From: Phoronis ovalis
Taxonomy: Eukaryota; Phoronida; Phoronidae
Assembly (NCBI GenBank): GCA_028565635.1
Contig: JAOXYB010015854.1
Coordinates: forward strand, 1 to 36,762
DNA: 36,762 nt
Direction: 5' to 3'
The translations under genes and the position numbers were made by a program. Positions 18,201 through 33,200 of this stretch are shown one piece after another. How positions within the stretch are numbered: position 1 is the stretch's first letter; every line of letters begins with the position of its first letter. The notes below the pieces were generated by a model, which had not been told where the DNA came from, did not search any database, and saw nothing but the letters and a program-made list of their open reading frames with translations.

Positions 18201-21200
18201 AAGATCAGTGATACAATGATACAAGATCAGTGATACAATGATACAAGATCAGTGATACANNNNNNNNNNNNNNNNNNNNNNNNNNNNNNNNNNNNNNNNN
18301 NNNNNNNNNNNNNNNNNNNNNNNNNNNNNNNNNNNNNNNNNNNNNNNNNNNNNNNNNNNTCAGTGATACAATGATACAAGATCAGTGATACAATGATACA
18401 AGATCAGTGATACAATGATACAAGATCAGTGATACAGTGATACAAGATCAGTGATACAATGATACAAGATCAGTGATACAATGATACAAGATCAATGATA
18501 CAGTGCTACAAGATCAGTGATACAAGATCAGTGATACAATGATACAGGATCAGTGATACAATGATACAAGATCAGTGATACAGTGATACAAGATCAATGA
18601 TACAGTGATACAAGGTCAATGATGCAATCTGACTATTACTAAATATTACATGTCCCCGAGCTAAGAAACGTTACACACATGAATGAAAGTAAACTTTATT
18701 ACTAATTAACTGGCTGAAAATACATAAATAGAAATTAAGATAACAATTTGTGCTTACCTAAGGAGCTCAACTGTGCACAGGCAGCTAATGCAGCAGCCAA
18801 TCTTGGCACAATATTTCTATCAGACGATGTTTCCAGTTTGAAATCCAAAAGGCATGTGACTAGATCAATTGATGGACGAGATAAAACTGTACGATCAGAT
18901 AACATATCCATAGGGGCAGCCCCGGGCATGATGGGATATACAGTAAATCTCCAACCCCAGCCATTTACAGAGCCATCGCTAGTAAATTTCCATTTGAGGT
19001 CATCACCACTGATTCGCAATTCTTGAGACCAATCTGACCATTCTCGACCTAAATAAGAGGTGTATATATTCATTTATTGTTCTCAAAAGAAAAAATATTC
19101 TTATAAAATATAAATATTACATTTAAATATTGTTCCAGTAGATACCAGATATCTTATAACTTGCTTATTTGAGGTAGCAGCATAGTTGCTTGCAAAACAA
19201 CTGTTGATGTTTTATTAAGCATAAATGACAAACAATTCTTATTATTATTATTCTAATAATTAACTAATCTGCAGTTCATGACTAGACTAAAAGACTTTAA
19301 GTTATTATTTCTCAAATAAAACTGAATAACTTAATTCTCTTGAAAGGGTATACCTGATCTAGTAGAAATAGTCCTTCCAGATGAATCCATAACAATAAGT
19401 GGGTCATGTCGTCTTTCAGTTGAACACTGGCGGTCAAACTCCACCCTCAATCCTTCAGCTCCTGTAATTTTAACTGCCCCTGTCAATGAAGTATCATCTG
19501 TGTATGGATGTGGACTTTCTACTACTTTTGGTTGAGCAGTGTTCCGACCAGTTTCACTGTCAGCAGCAACATCTTCTAATTCCGTTACACAAAGTTCCAG
19601 CAGCATTTCCGCAACCTATTCCAAAAACAATATCTCAAATTAATTACAAAATATATTACTGTTACTATTAATGAATGTGAACTAGTCCAATGTCCACCAC
19701 AATATGTATACGACAATTAAATGATCTCTGTGTTTTGTAGTGTTGTGTGTTAATTATTGTTGCTTTGGACATCCAAAAACAGGAAGTAAGCATTTAAAGA
19801 CTTTCTTAAATACACACTTTCTTGCACGGAAGTTGAGTTCAGGGATATATATACCTGAGGATGGGTTTTTCCTAGTGCCGTTAAAACACTAGACAATGCT
19901 TCCTTTCCTCGCATACCAGCTCTCTTTGCTACAGCTAGTTTCAGTAGATCTACCAAGACGCGAGCGTCATCTGGAGTCAACTTTGATGTAAACTCATCCA
20001 AATCTTCTGACAAGGACACAGGGGCTGATGTTGTTGTACTAGTAACCTTAAATAGTTCACAAAATTGGTGATGATACAAACCCAAAGTACAGCATGCATA
20101 ATTTCATTTTGTGAGCCAAATTCTCAAAAATCAAATTTTATTAGTAGTCTTGCCAGTAGTACATCATGCATGTAGAAAATCAAACATTTCCTTTGTAGTA
20201 AATTATGCGGACGAAAATGACCGCTTTTCAAACTTATTCATATCAACCATCTTAAAGTATTGTACATGGTATATGTATAGAAAACCATGTTATACTTACA
20301 ACTTCTTCCGCTGTTAACGCTTCGGCAATAAGACTGGTAGCTGGTGAAGCCATGGCCAACTCATGCATGCTGGGAAAAGTACCAGAATGTACCGATGGAA
20401 TACTCTCGTGACCAGATGATGTCATGTGAACAACAACCTATAAGAATTAAATTACATTAATTAATTTTGTTATGCTTAATAATGCTAAGTGGCTAAAATA
20501 TGAAGCACACGCCAACTTATGCAATGCTTTTAAGTAGGATTCCACAGATGACTAGCAAACATAACAATGATACTCGAGTGAATGCGTTGTGTGATGCACT
20601 GTTATCTACTCAAGATAAAAATTTTAGTCTCAACTAATATGTAGATTGTTTGAAGTTAGACCATACTTGTAGCCACCCTGTTTGCATGATATGACAATAA
20701 CAGTAAGTTCCTTTTATAGCATCTTACCACATTCAAAGTTGTGGTTACCAAACAATGCAGCCAGTAGTTAACCATTTACTTACCTCTGATGAGGACACAG
20801 TAGCAGGTAGTAATTCCAGCATGGCATCAGTGTTTGCATGGCTAAATCTGGGTAAACTAGCTGTTCTTGGACTATCAATAGGACTAGCTGTAGCAGTAGA
20901 CATGCTTGTTGTGGGTGAAAAGTTAATCTTAATTTCAGTGGTAGATGGTGCTACAATCTCCATTTCTTTGACAAGGGAGCCAACCATGGCATCTCTAAAG
21001 AAAGAAATTTGAAATGTTAAAGTGTTAACTCACAAATTCATGGTAGAGTTTTGCAAAAAGTTTATGAACAGTGTCAGAATATGGACATAGTCAAGCTAAT
21101 ATCAGTACACACCTAACATGAAAATAATAAAAATGCTTATTTTTCAGTACTTGAAGGCATTAGACAATTAGAAAATTTAAATATTTGCATATATAAAGCC

Positions 21201-24200
21201 GCATCTTCATCTGTTCAAAGGTAGCAGAATTAACACCCAGTGTAAATACTCCACCTGGCATATATGATCTGCAATGCAGTCAGTATGTGCACAAGAGCTT
21301 GCTGCTTGGCTGCATTGGTGTCTAGAGATAAAACTATTTTAGCAAGAGATGGTCTGGTGGCTTTGGTTTGGTTACTGTTAGCAGCAATGGTAAGCGAGTC
21401 ATTATCCTGCTGGGAACCAATCATTCCTGAAAAAAATGTGTATGATTACCTGCAACGTACAATAGTCTAATCGCAATCACCAGATAACATAACTAAACAT
21501 AGGCAATGGACAGCACTTTATGAATGAACAATCCCACAATTCTATGCATATTCATGCGATTCATCAAAAACTGCAAACAATTGTGGGATCCATAGGGTTC
21601 ATTTAGATATGCCACATGTGGTGTATGCAAAAGGTCTATTTCTGTGATGCAGTGTAGAAATCATAACTGATAGTTTCATATTAAAATTAAACATTTTATT
21701 ATACATGCATGTTTGGGGCTAATTTCCCTGTAATAATGTATTTAACACATTAACCGTAATGTTGTTTTTTTTTGTTTCATATAAAGTTTAATAAATCTAT
21801 AAGCATTCAACACCACAGAAATTCATATTAACAAATTAAAATACACATACCTAATACTGTTGAGCCTAGGGGATCCCTAGATGATGAAAACATCACTGGT
21901 TCGTGTGTGGTGGGACCTGATAGATCAGTAGTAGCCCAGGCTATAGAGTGAGATGATCCACATGCTACACGAGTAATCTTGTAGCCATCCAAGCCATGAA
22001 CTTGAGCTGTTTTGCGATTCACAGTTGTAGTACCATTTCCTTGTTGACCGTGATCATTGTCTCCCCATGCAAACACCTGTAAGGAAATATAGTCATTAAT
22101 ATTGTTTGTAGTATGGTAAAATAACCTAGTGTGTGTATGCAAATATAATATTCACACAAACAATGCACACTAATTATAAAGAACAGATAAAATTAACAAC
22201 TAAATCTGTTTTCCACTGAAGTCTTGACATATACAACATCTGTTATTAATTGTTACCATATTTACCAATTTTTTCATGAAAATATTGTTTTGCATGTCAT
22301 GGAATAAACAAGTAAATATGAGAAACTATTTAATATATGATTCACCTGGCCAGAATCAGTGACTGCCAAACAGTGTAGTGCCCCAACAGCAACATGTATA
22401 ATCTTCTTGCCCTTCAATCCCTCTACAACTTGGGGCTTACGTACATGTGAGTCTGAGCCATGTCCAAGACGGAAATAATCTCCTTTGCCCCTAAAGAAAA
22501 ACAAATTAACATGTTTGACAGAAAAATGCAACATAATAAATGACACTCTATTTCATATAATATACACTTAAATGAACAGTTACATCTACATACTAAATAT
22601 TAATATGTTTTGTATATTATGTTCCAGAATTGTATGGCTTGTTGCCTATTAGACAGTGTAATAAAACCCACTCACCAAGTCCATACTTGGCCTGCTTTTG
22701 TCAGTGCTAAAGAAAACTGAGCACCACACTCAATCTGAATGACGCCTTGTCCATTTAGTCTCTCTACAGGGTGAGGCATGTTACAACCCTCACTACCTCC
22801 TCTACCTAGTTTACCAAAATCGCCATCACCCCATGAATAAACAGTGCCATCGTCGGCTAGAGCGATAGTTTGAGCATCTCTACTACCACAAGCAATCTGT
22901 ACAATTCGTTGTCCAACAAGAGCTTTGACCTAAAAACAATGGTAGTTTCAAACATTTCAACGGTGAGTTTAAAACATTCCCATAATAGATATTAAACAAA
23001 GGTATTTCCTGCAAATTTTAATTTTTTTCTTCAAATTATTAGTAATAATAAGTTAGCTTACAAAAAAGAGGAATATTTGTAATTACCTGCTTTGGTCGAA
23101 GTTGAGTAGTGTTATCTCCGTGTCCTAATCTTCCATATTCTCCCAGACCCCAGGTATACAAGTCACCATTAGATATGATAGCTGCACTATGTGAGCTGCC
23201 GCAAGAAATATCCCTCACACGCTTTGATCTCAAAGCCTCGATTAATCGTGGTTTATCACAATTCCTAAAAATTTTCACATTGCCATATATGCATGCATTG
23301 GTATTGGTTTAGTATCCAAAAAGTAAACAGAGAGAAGTCAAACATTGCCTTAAGTTCCATTAGTTGGCATTACAATTTTTAAATGTCAGCATTAATAATG
23401 TTAACCTTATTCTTATACTTGTATATTATTCACAAAGGAGTTCCTCATCTGCTGTAAAGCTATAATGCACCAGTATGTACAGTGCTATATGTGCGAGGGC
23501 ATATGGATATTTAAATAAAACAATGCTTCTTTATAGCATAAGACAGAAGCCCACACTTACATCCTGCTAAAGTGACCCAGTTTTCCATCATCACCTTCTC
23601 CCCATGAGAAGACTTTCCCATCTACAGTTAACGCTAAAGCATGTCTTCCACCAGAATGAACAGCGACTTTCTTTATAACATACTGACTGAGTGAAATCAA
23701 TTGCCGTGGCACCGATACATTTCCAGAGCTTATTCCTAAACCAAGACGACCATTTGTGGCTTCTCCACATGCATAAAGTTTGCCTTCTTGTGTAACTGAA
23801 ATATGTATTAATAATTACTTTAATACAGTGTATACAAATTGGATAAATTAAGTGTTCTTATCGTTTCGGGCTGTTAAAGTTGTGAAATTTTGTCTAATCA
23901 GAAGAAGTGTCTAATTATACAGCAGCTGCTACAGATTTAATGACAGCAGACAATCTAAAACTCACCACAGAATAAACTTTTAGAGCCACCTGCTATTTGC
24001 ACACATTTTAGAGCTGACAAAGCTTCGTTTAGAACCGGGGTTTTGATCTGAAATAAAAGACAATTGGAAGTAGAAAGCAAATAAACTTTAGTGAATAATT
24101 ATAATAAGTATAGATAGCCAAGATATGAAACACATTTTAGTGTTTTCCTTCATGCAAGTGTATGTATATGTATAAAAACAAGTTTCCAGTTTCTAACATA

Positions 24201-27200
24201 ATGATATGTGGCAAAACAATTATTATAATATAATCAGCTTTTTTGAAACTTCAACCAAAAAAACTTCATAATTGAACAGTTTTTTCTTCCATTTCAGACT
24301 TGTCTGTAACTTTTACAGGGCATTCTTGCTTACCTTAGAACCTTTTGGGCCTCCAAGTTGATCTTTATCATTCAGACCCCACACAAAGACATGTGTTTGT
24401 ATATCTTTGGAACCAGCTTGTTTGGGCTTCTTTTTTGTTGCTGCTTGTGTTGCACTGTTATCATCTTCATTGTCCGAGGCCAAAAAGGTCAAGGTCATTG
24501 ATGATTCTTCTTCATCAGAAAGTAAATGACCCACGATGGACAGGCCGTGAACTTTACAATCAATCCCACTACTTTTGCACTGTTTAATATCTAGTTCAAT
24601 GAAGTGATAGTACTGCAAGAAAAAAAGAACAAGATGTTACGTGCACTGTAAAAATTATTGCATCATTCACTAGAGTCTCGACTAATGCCAGTTGGCTCTG
24701 CAATTATAGACAGAATAATTAAACAGAAATAAATAATTATCAAATAATTCAAAAATAAAATCTTATTTTCATTTGAATTTTAAGGAGAAAAAATTTGGCT
24801 TCTCTAGTTTACTGAATTTTCCTTTGAATTAAAGAAAAAGTTTCACTTGGCTTCTTTAGCTAATTAACATATATAATGCATAAACATGTATTATATTAGA
24901 TAAAAATAATTATGTTATTACCAGGCCTCAGTTTATTGTAGCAGTTGCGTATTGGTGCCAACAATAAATGTATAAAATCAAATTAATGTTTCTAATAGTT
25001 GATGTCAGTTACAATGTCACAAAACAAAGTATAAATTGTAATTCAACTGTAATAACATTTTTCAGTTTCTGACTTTTGGCTAACTTTTTAAAAATGATTT
25101 CTGTTTAATCTGCTATTGAATATAGAACATGCTTTACCACACTACAAAAATCAATCAATGATAAAATAGATATAAATATTTGAAATGTTCATGATAATAA
25201 TTCAGATTTCCATATTGCATTTTCATGTAATCTTTCCTTACCTCACTCATATCTTGCAATAACAGAACTTCAGTATCCATAGACATTATATTAATCGTTC
25301 GTATCTCCTTTAAAGTTTGCAACGATTCCCCACCACGAATTTCCACCACAGATGGCATGTAACTGGAATCCGTAGGCTCTACACGCATATTCAAACGAGT
25401 AATAATGACATCATTATGCATCTCCATACGTATCCAGTGCTAAAAGACATTGTAATGTTATTTCACTCAGTTGTAAATATCAATTGGTGAATACGTAATA
25501 GATCACAATATGTATGTATTTCATTATGAACATAATACATGGTTCAGTGCATATAAATTTTGCATTGTACTGTATTATTACTACAATTATTGCAGCAACA
25601 TAAACCAACCAATGATATTAATGCAATATCTCTACACATATTACTACTAGTAGTCTGCTGCTGCTAGACCAATAGACTATTTGGATAGTCTAGATGAGTA
25701 GCAATCCATCCCACAATTATGTGACTTAGGATAAACAGCTATCCCCAGTTTATTATGTTACTTGTTCGCACGGTGCGGACAATTGTAGGATTATTTGAGT
25801 ATGCTTTGCTATTGCAAAATGCCATCTCTTGTATGCAAATTCTCTATTGCCTGTTTTGATTTGTTACATGAAACAGCGCAGCTTCATTGCCAAAAATCCA
25901 AAATTTCTGTGATTCATAATAGATACTTAATGACAGAATTTGATTTGAACAACCAGTCTATACAGACCTTCCTAACATTACAGTTTTGTTATAAGTGCAC
26001 TAGGAATATAACTTACATTAAACATAGAATGTTTCAGTGGTGTTATTAATACACAGCACCTGTCTTAAAAACATAATTATACACAAATCAAACTTACTAT
26101 TTTTTCATTAATGATATCACAATTTTATCAGTTTTGTGCTGTATCTATTTGAATTTAGTGATTATTACCAGAAATTACTCTTTTTAATTATGGACTGCCT
26201 AGTTTTAATCAAAGTTTGCATAAAAAAGTGATTAGTTCCTTTTGAAATAAGTGGGTAGCTCTGTTGGGTTTAAAGTACGAATGTAAATCAACACTCTCCA
26301 GAAAACTTGGACATTCCAGATGCAACTGAACGCATATGCCTTGTTGTCAGTGTACTGGCAAAACATGTGTCGTAAACCTTCCATATGCATCAATAGCATG
26401 TAGAGTTGAACACGTCGAATGTCATTACCAGCTTTAATGGCTCATTGGTAACGAATGTGAGTTTCATGAAGAACACGATCCAGCATCCTGACTTGAAAAC
26501 AGGCTTTAGCCAATTTTGCTTCTGTGTCACGCATGCACTGATCCATAGCAGAAAATTGCAAATTCTTTAACTAGATGTGTACACTAGAGTATCTGAGACT
26601 TGAATGGTTTTATAAACATTTTTCTGTTATTTATAACTCATCAGAAGATGTCATAAATTTATGAACTGTGAAGCCATAGCACATTAAACAGATTCATCAT
26701 TGTCAGTGTGAACTGCCTGTTGACTTACTTCATACTATGACATACTGTCACATGCTTTTGATTTTCTAATAAATTAAATATAATACTTTTATTTTGGTTA
26801 TATATTTTATCATCTCCATATCTGTTTGTGCATGATTATATTCTTATTTGCATCAACGCTTTGTTTGTATCCTACCTTGCCCTGTGAACCAGAACTTTGC
26901 CAATATCCACCACTACCATCAAAAAGTCGATTTGCGTGACTTTCCCGAGAAGATACAGTCAAATTCTTAACACACTTTGTCCATTCGGTAATTAAACTAC
27001 CACCGCTGACAGAAGGTGTTTGTCTCTTCCTGTGACGACCAGCCTTACCAGCATATACAGCAGCACTTCCTATTAAAACAACACAAAAGTTAATAAAACT
27101 GCATCAAAGCAGTCAACATATGATATCGTTAATACAGCAGGTGATTCATATCCCATGTATAACTCTTCACCAGAAGTCGTCACTACCAATACATAAGTCA

Positions 27201-30200
27201 CAATAAAATGAATAGATTTGCTTATAAGCTTTATATTATTGCTGTGTAGTTCAGTTTTGATGTAATAATATCCTCTATTTTTGTAAAAATCATGCACTTA
27301 ATTTGTTGAGATACTGAAAAGCAGATGATATACAGAAAATACATTACACCTGCCACCAATAGAGGTCAAGAATCACTGATGAAGTTACTACTGTTTACAA
27401 TGAGATGCAACCCGGGGGGAAGCACTGCCAATATAAAGGTATTTATATGTATATATGTATATTATGCATGTGTTGCCGTTCAGGGTGTTTTTTTTTGGCC
27501 CTTTAGGATATTTCACGATGGGTACTTTGGGTTGGGGGATATTTCAGGGTGAGGTTTTTGATTACTTTGGAAAATTTTACAATTTTTCTGGTGTATTTCA
27601 ACAATATGACCTGTTTCAGTGCTGATTTTCTTTACCCTAAGATATTTCAGGAGTTTTTTTGTTTGAAATTCTAGGGATATTTCAGGGTCAAGGTTTGGAA
27701 CCTCTGGGTAGCACACCCCTACAAAAATTCAGGGTCAGTGCCCCCGGGAGATGTGACCTCATGATATCGTTATTTGTTATGTCATAAATGGCTAAATCAA
27801 GGGCATAGTACCACATGTCATGATACCGGGGGTTTGCACTTCATTGCAAACAGAAGTAACAAAGTTTAAATTGTTTTTACTTTATTGTAGTTGGCTTTTT
27901 CTGTTAAGTTAAAGTTGCTTCGGGAGTTATGAAGCCTTACACCACACCACACTTACCAGGATCTGTAATCCTGTTGAAAGAATGTTTGTGAGATCGCTTG
28001 GTTTTGAAACAGGCCTCACAGTAATCAAAATTCTCACATTGCTTACACTTATATCTGGGTCCACTGATGGGATACATGCCACATCCATCACACCTGTATG
28101 ACAGTAATCTTAATTTTAATATTAGTACCAAAAAAATACCGACTATACATTATAAACACAATTAAACATAATAATCCACATTTAAATATTACAATAAATA
28201 TTTCTAGGTTAACCAAATAAATTGAAACTATCCATGACAAACCAGCTCATGGACCCATGCAACAGAGCAGACAATATTTGCCGTGTCAAACCAATCAGAG
28301 GCATTAGCATGATATCAACATTTCCATCTTTTCCATACAAAGGATTAATCGCTATTTAGGAATAACTGCTTATTATAATAAAACTGACCAATCACTGGGA
28401 GGAAGTTAAATAAGAAAATAAAAAAATTCTTTTATGGATATTATAATAATTATGAATCAATACTTTTACAGATATTTTCAACATATCTTCAGACAAACTT
28501 ACGTGAATCCCGAATGTGTTGAGGGCACAAGCTCCATCTCAGCTAAACAACCAGTCCAATGCGCTTGTTGAGGAAAATCAACTGTTACATCTCCAGAGGC
28601 AGTGGTACTGGTTACTGCTCCAACACTGCGGTGAGTTACAGAGCCCCATTTATACTTTGGCGTTGGCACAGAAGGCTTCACTCGCACTTTATCTCCTACC
28701 TTTATATTCTGTCCAGATGAATTACCTGAAGAGTACAATACATTTTCCCCCATAATTATCATGTTATATATAATAATTGTACTTCAGTTTGCTGTTTATT
28801 ATATCTCATTTACTTGAAAAGTAAAAAAAAGTAGATGATTGGTATCCAAAGATAGTTCACAATCCAGTATTATTGAACTGCCCTGTATAAAGTTAATTCC
28901 AACAAATTACTTTTGTACATCTGAGTGAACAACATATTACAAACCAAAAGACTGACCGAGATGTATGAGGTAACAACAGAGTTTTATATCAGTAAAATGA
29001 GACATGAGACCTAGTTTTATATCAGTAAAATGAGACATGAGACCTAGTTTGATACTGCAAAATACTAAGCAATCCACATACACTTAACACTAAATCTTCT
29101 TTCTACATAAAAAAAAAACAATTATACTTTATCATCGCAGTTATAACATCTCGGTAAAATATGCTTTTATAATACATAACATTGAAAACATCAATGGTTT
29201 TTTTATAAATTCTTGGGCGAGTAAAGCATTATGAATAACCTCTGTGGAAGCATAATTATATTAAACTTTTTAATGTGTTTCCTACAGGCCAGGGGTCATT
29301 TCTTTAGGCATGTTAGAAAGTGTACTTACTACAATTCTGCCGTTGCGTAAAGCCAGGATAAACTAAGGAGAAGAAAATGACCAGATGTCAGTACTTTGTA
29401 AATTGTTCTACTTCTGCCTGGCACATACACACACTAACATGCATTTGAAGTTTGGAAGGAGAACTCACAACACAACTAAAGCACGGTAGAAGGAACTAGC
29501 AAATAAATCCTAATGTATAACACAAAGAAAATTAAATCATGGAGGAACAAACAGGCATGCACTTTATCCCCTAATAACAACCTAAGCTATGTGCCCTCAT
29601 TACTTATCACTTTGCAGTCCTATAAAAGTGTACTACCAAATACCACATAAAACCATCATATTAACAAATTCAAGAAGAATCTTTCTAAAATCATATAGTA
29701 AAATAAGTCCAAACCTATGGATTTTACACAACATACCCAAACACAAGCAATTCAACACTTAGAAACTGGAAATCTAAACATTAAATTGTTTTTTTAAAAG
29801 CATAGTTTTTAAGTGTTTTAAAATAAGAGAACGTGAGCAATCAAACACCTCTATTGTGTGATTCATGGCCCACAATTCAGTCAACTGGAAAAAATGCATA
29901 ACTCTGATTCAAAGATACATGCAAACAGGTTCAAACAGTATAATACAGTCAAGTAGGTATATAATGTTAGCAAACCGTAGTAATTTGTATGCTGCAATGA
30001 TATCTCTAAAAACTTCTGACATCACAGGCCCAAATCACATCAACAGACTAGCTGTAGGACAACTTCAACCAAAGCGATTTCAGCTTGTATCATTAGCTCT
30101 TTTAAAAAAATCTTAAGGGAGGTTTTGCAATACTTTTAATTACTTTTCTTTTTCTGTTGCACTTAAAATGTCTAAGACAGTGGGTTTGCATTGCTCTAAT

Positions 30201-33200
30201 TCTAGCAAAGCTAAGTGTTAACATATACATCTCTTACGTTGTTCACAGTATCTTAAACTATACATAATTTTATATGTTATGACATTACAGTATTTGTAAA
30301 CTCCTCCTTACAGGAATTCTTCCATCATAATATTCCATTACTCTCAACAGAATTCTGTACACAAAATGATAAACAGTACCTGAACTGGGTAGGGAATATC
30401 CTAACAGCTCCACATGTATGTAGCGCACCCAATATGTACCACCCTTCCTATGCCAGTCAGCTTGTATGTTTAGGTCATGAAGACCATCTCGATCAAGCTG
30501 CGAGATAAAAATATAAATTTTCATTATGAGTGCTGTTTCCTGTGATAAAGCAGATTCCCTTTATTGAAACTGTGTACACACAATAGTGGAGAAAATGAAA
30601 TAAACAATGAATTGCATTTAGCTAATCAGCCACAAATCAAAAAAATACATTAATATATAGGCTAGTGGAAAACCCTTAGCCTAAAATAGGTATTTAAATG
30701 CAACTAACTTGCTTTATAGCTACACGAAATAAATGTTTTTTTACATAATTATATAAATATATAATTATACTATATAAACTGAAGCAAAAATATGGTCTCT
30801 TGGTATAACTAAAGATATGGCTACTTTTATCTATGAGGAAAGGGGGCAACTCACTTTGATAACTTTACCAACGTCACCATCATGCACCTCTTCATAAGCA
30901 CGACAACACCTCACAGTCATTCCAACTTGGATGTTGTCCCGAACATACATGGCATAATCATCATTGCTCACAAATTCACTGCGAGTTTTATGTCCAGAAC
31001 GATGCCCACCAAAAATCTATAATAAATGAAATTTAAACAATACAACTTTTGAAAGAAGATATAGAATCCATATAAAACTGGCAAAATATCACCAACATAA
31101 GTGAACAAAAAAATTGAATGGTTTATTGATTTTTTAGCAAGAAAAGTTTGTTGCTTATTATTTCTAAACCGAAGAATGAAAAATAAAGAATCCACAGAGA
31201 CGTTTCGATGCTATTCTCTCTTGACACTGTATTAAATAAAACAGTGCAAGTTTCAATTATCAAAAGAAACAGAGTACCTATTTTCACAAATAATGGAAAA
31301 AGCAGACTGATAGGAAAAGATTACTTACCACAGGTCTCACATAGTCAGAGTCATCACTATCTGTTGAGCTGTCAATGTCAAATGCAAACACACCAGACGA
31401 ATCACTGCTGTTATCAGAGTCTGAGTCAGCCTCGGGAGACAGAGGCGCTGGATCTGGATGTTCAAGAAGCCAGCCAACCAATGCTTCAGCACTAGGGCAT
31501 TCACCCCCTTGTGCCATAGATCCGCCTGAAACATAAATTCATTATCAAAATGAACAGTTCAAAGGCAAAATATCGTTTTATCTAATGCAAAAGACAGTAA
31601 TTTGCTTATTGTGGACATTGGTTTTGAGAATAAAAACATATCCTGGGGCATACACGTGTGTATAATGAATGAACAGTCAGCCAAAACTGGAAAATATAAT
31701 AACAAAATCCCCATTCAGTAATAAATTATTAACAAAACCCTGGACCATCTAAGGTCATTTAGACAAAATTGCAAGAAACCGCTGAACTAGGCATCATTTT
31801 TGACTGGCCAAATTGAATCTCAAACTGTTGACTAGAATAACTGTGACTTATATACCTAGTGCCTTAACTGCAGCTTCCACACTTTTTCTTTGGAACCCCA
31901 TCTCTATTAACTGAGCCACAGTGGGAGGTGTTGGTGGAAGAGGTGCAGTAGCCTTCGCTTTCTTGACCTTGTGTGGTTTACTGGCAGATGCTGATGTGTG
32001 GTGGTGTACAGGTGGAGGAGTGTATACAGAGGAGCTTACACTGCTTCTGTTTGAAGCATGATCGCTCTTATCCATGTCATCAGAAGACGTCACGGTTTTG
32101 GAATCGGAAATTAAGTGCTGGCATACTGCAAGGGCTGCAGCCTGAAATAGATTTATCTTAAGATTCTTTCAAAATAAACTTTCATTTAATTTGCACTATT
32201 ATTGAAAAGTATTATAATGTGGTAGTTAAAATTATATTCTCACAACTAAAGTGTATCGAACTGCATGTCCTTACAAGCATTTCTGCAATTAAGAACTGGT
32301 TTGCATTTTGCTGAAATACTACACCTGTCTAGAAAATAATTCATTTTCCTTAAAATATTGTAATAACCAATATAAATCCTGAATTCCTGAATTGCGCAAA
32401 CAAGAAACAAAGTGAAACACGTCACTGAATGCTTTACTGTACCTCCAACTCTTCACGACCAAAAATTGCTTTAACAGGAGATGGTTGAGTTGCTGCCAAC
32501 ATCAACTGTTGTGTAAGCAGTAGACGTGTTGTCGAATCCGCTGGCCCTTCTTCCTCTGTATTGTTAATGTTTTCTCCTCCATCTCCTGAAGCACCAGCTG
32601 CAAGGAGATAAAAAACTTGAATTTACATAATTTGTAAGTTTATGAAACATACTGATCCAGTTTAAGTACCAAAGAAGCACATTCATCTAATTATTTTTTT
32701 ATTAATCAGAAATATCCTGAAACTTGCATTATATTGATGCACAATCTATAAATAGCTCTGGTGTTTAAAGTTGTTAAATAACGAATAATATACTGTAAAC
32801 AAGTTAAAGTTTACAAAAATGATCATAAATATAACTTTCAGCATGCTTAATTATTTGTGTCATGTTAACTATTCCTATGATACCTCCACTGTTTTCATGT
32901 GCAGCAGTAGCACTTTCAGCCATTGAAGGCTGGGAAAGAATTTTCCGCAGGTTTTCCTGACGACTAAACAGTACTCGGGCAGCTTTCAGCAGTCCCAGAC
33001 GTATTTGTTGCTTGGTAAGTTTTTGCAAGTTCACAGTATCTGAAACTATTAAGTGATTCAACAATCAAAGTGAACAATCACACTTTTGTATTTTAATGTG
33101 ACTGAGAGGAACCTTTTAATGTAGAAATTAAATGTTTCACATAACGTACAGCAGACCAGCAAAGTAGCAATTAGTTGACTGAGTTTAGATCCCTGTAGTG

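Noticed and set aside
25795-26049. + strand 84-codon frame in the longest HERC2 intron
   Set aside because: AT-rich chance frame without similarity or conserved pattern.
27513-27716. - strand frame of 67 codons with ISPNPKYPS-like repeats
   Set aside because: It arises from the repeated GATATTTCA motif of the intron element, with no start context or similarity.
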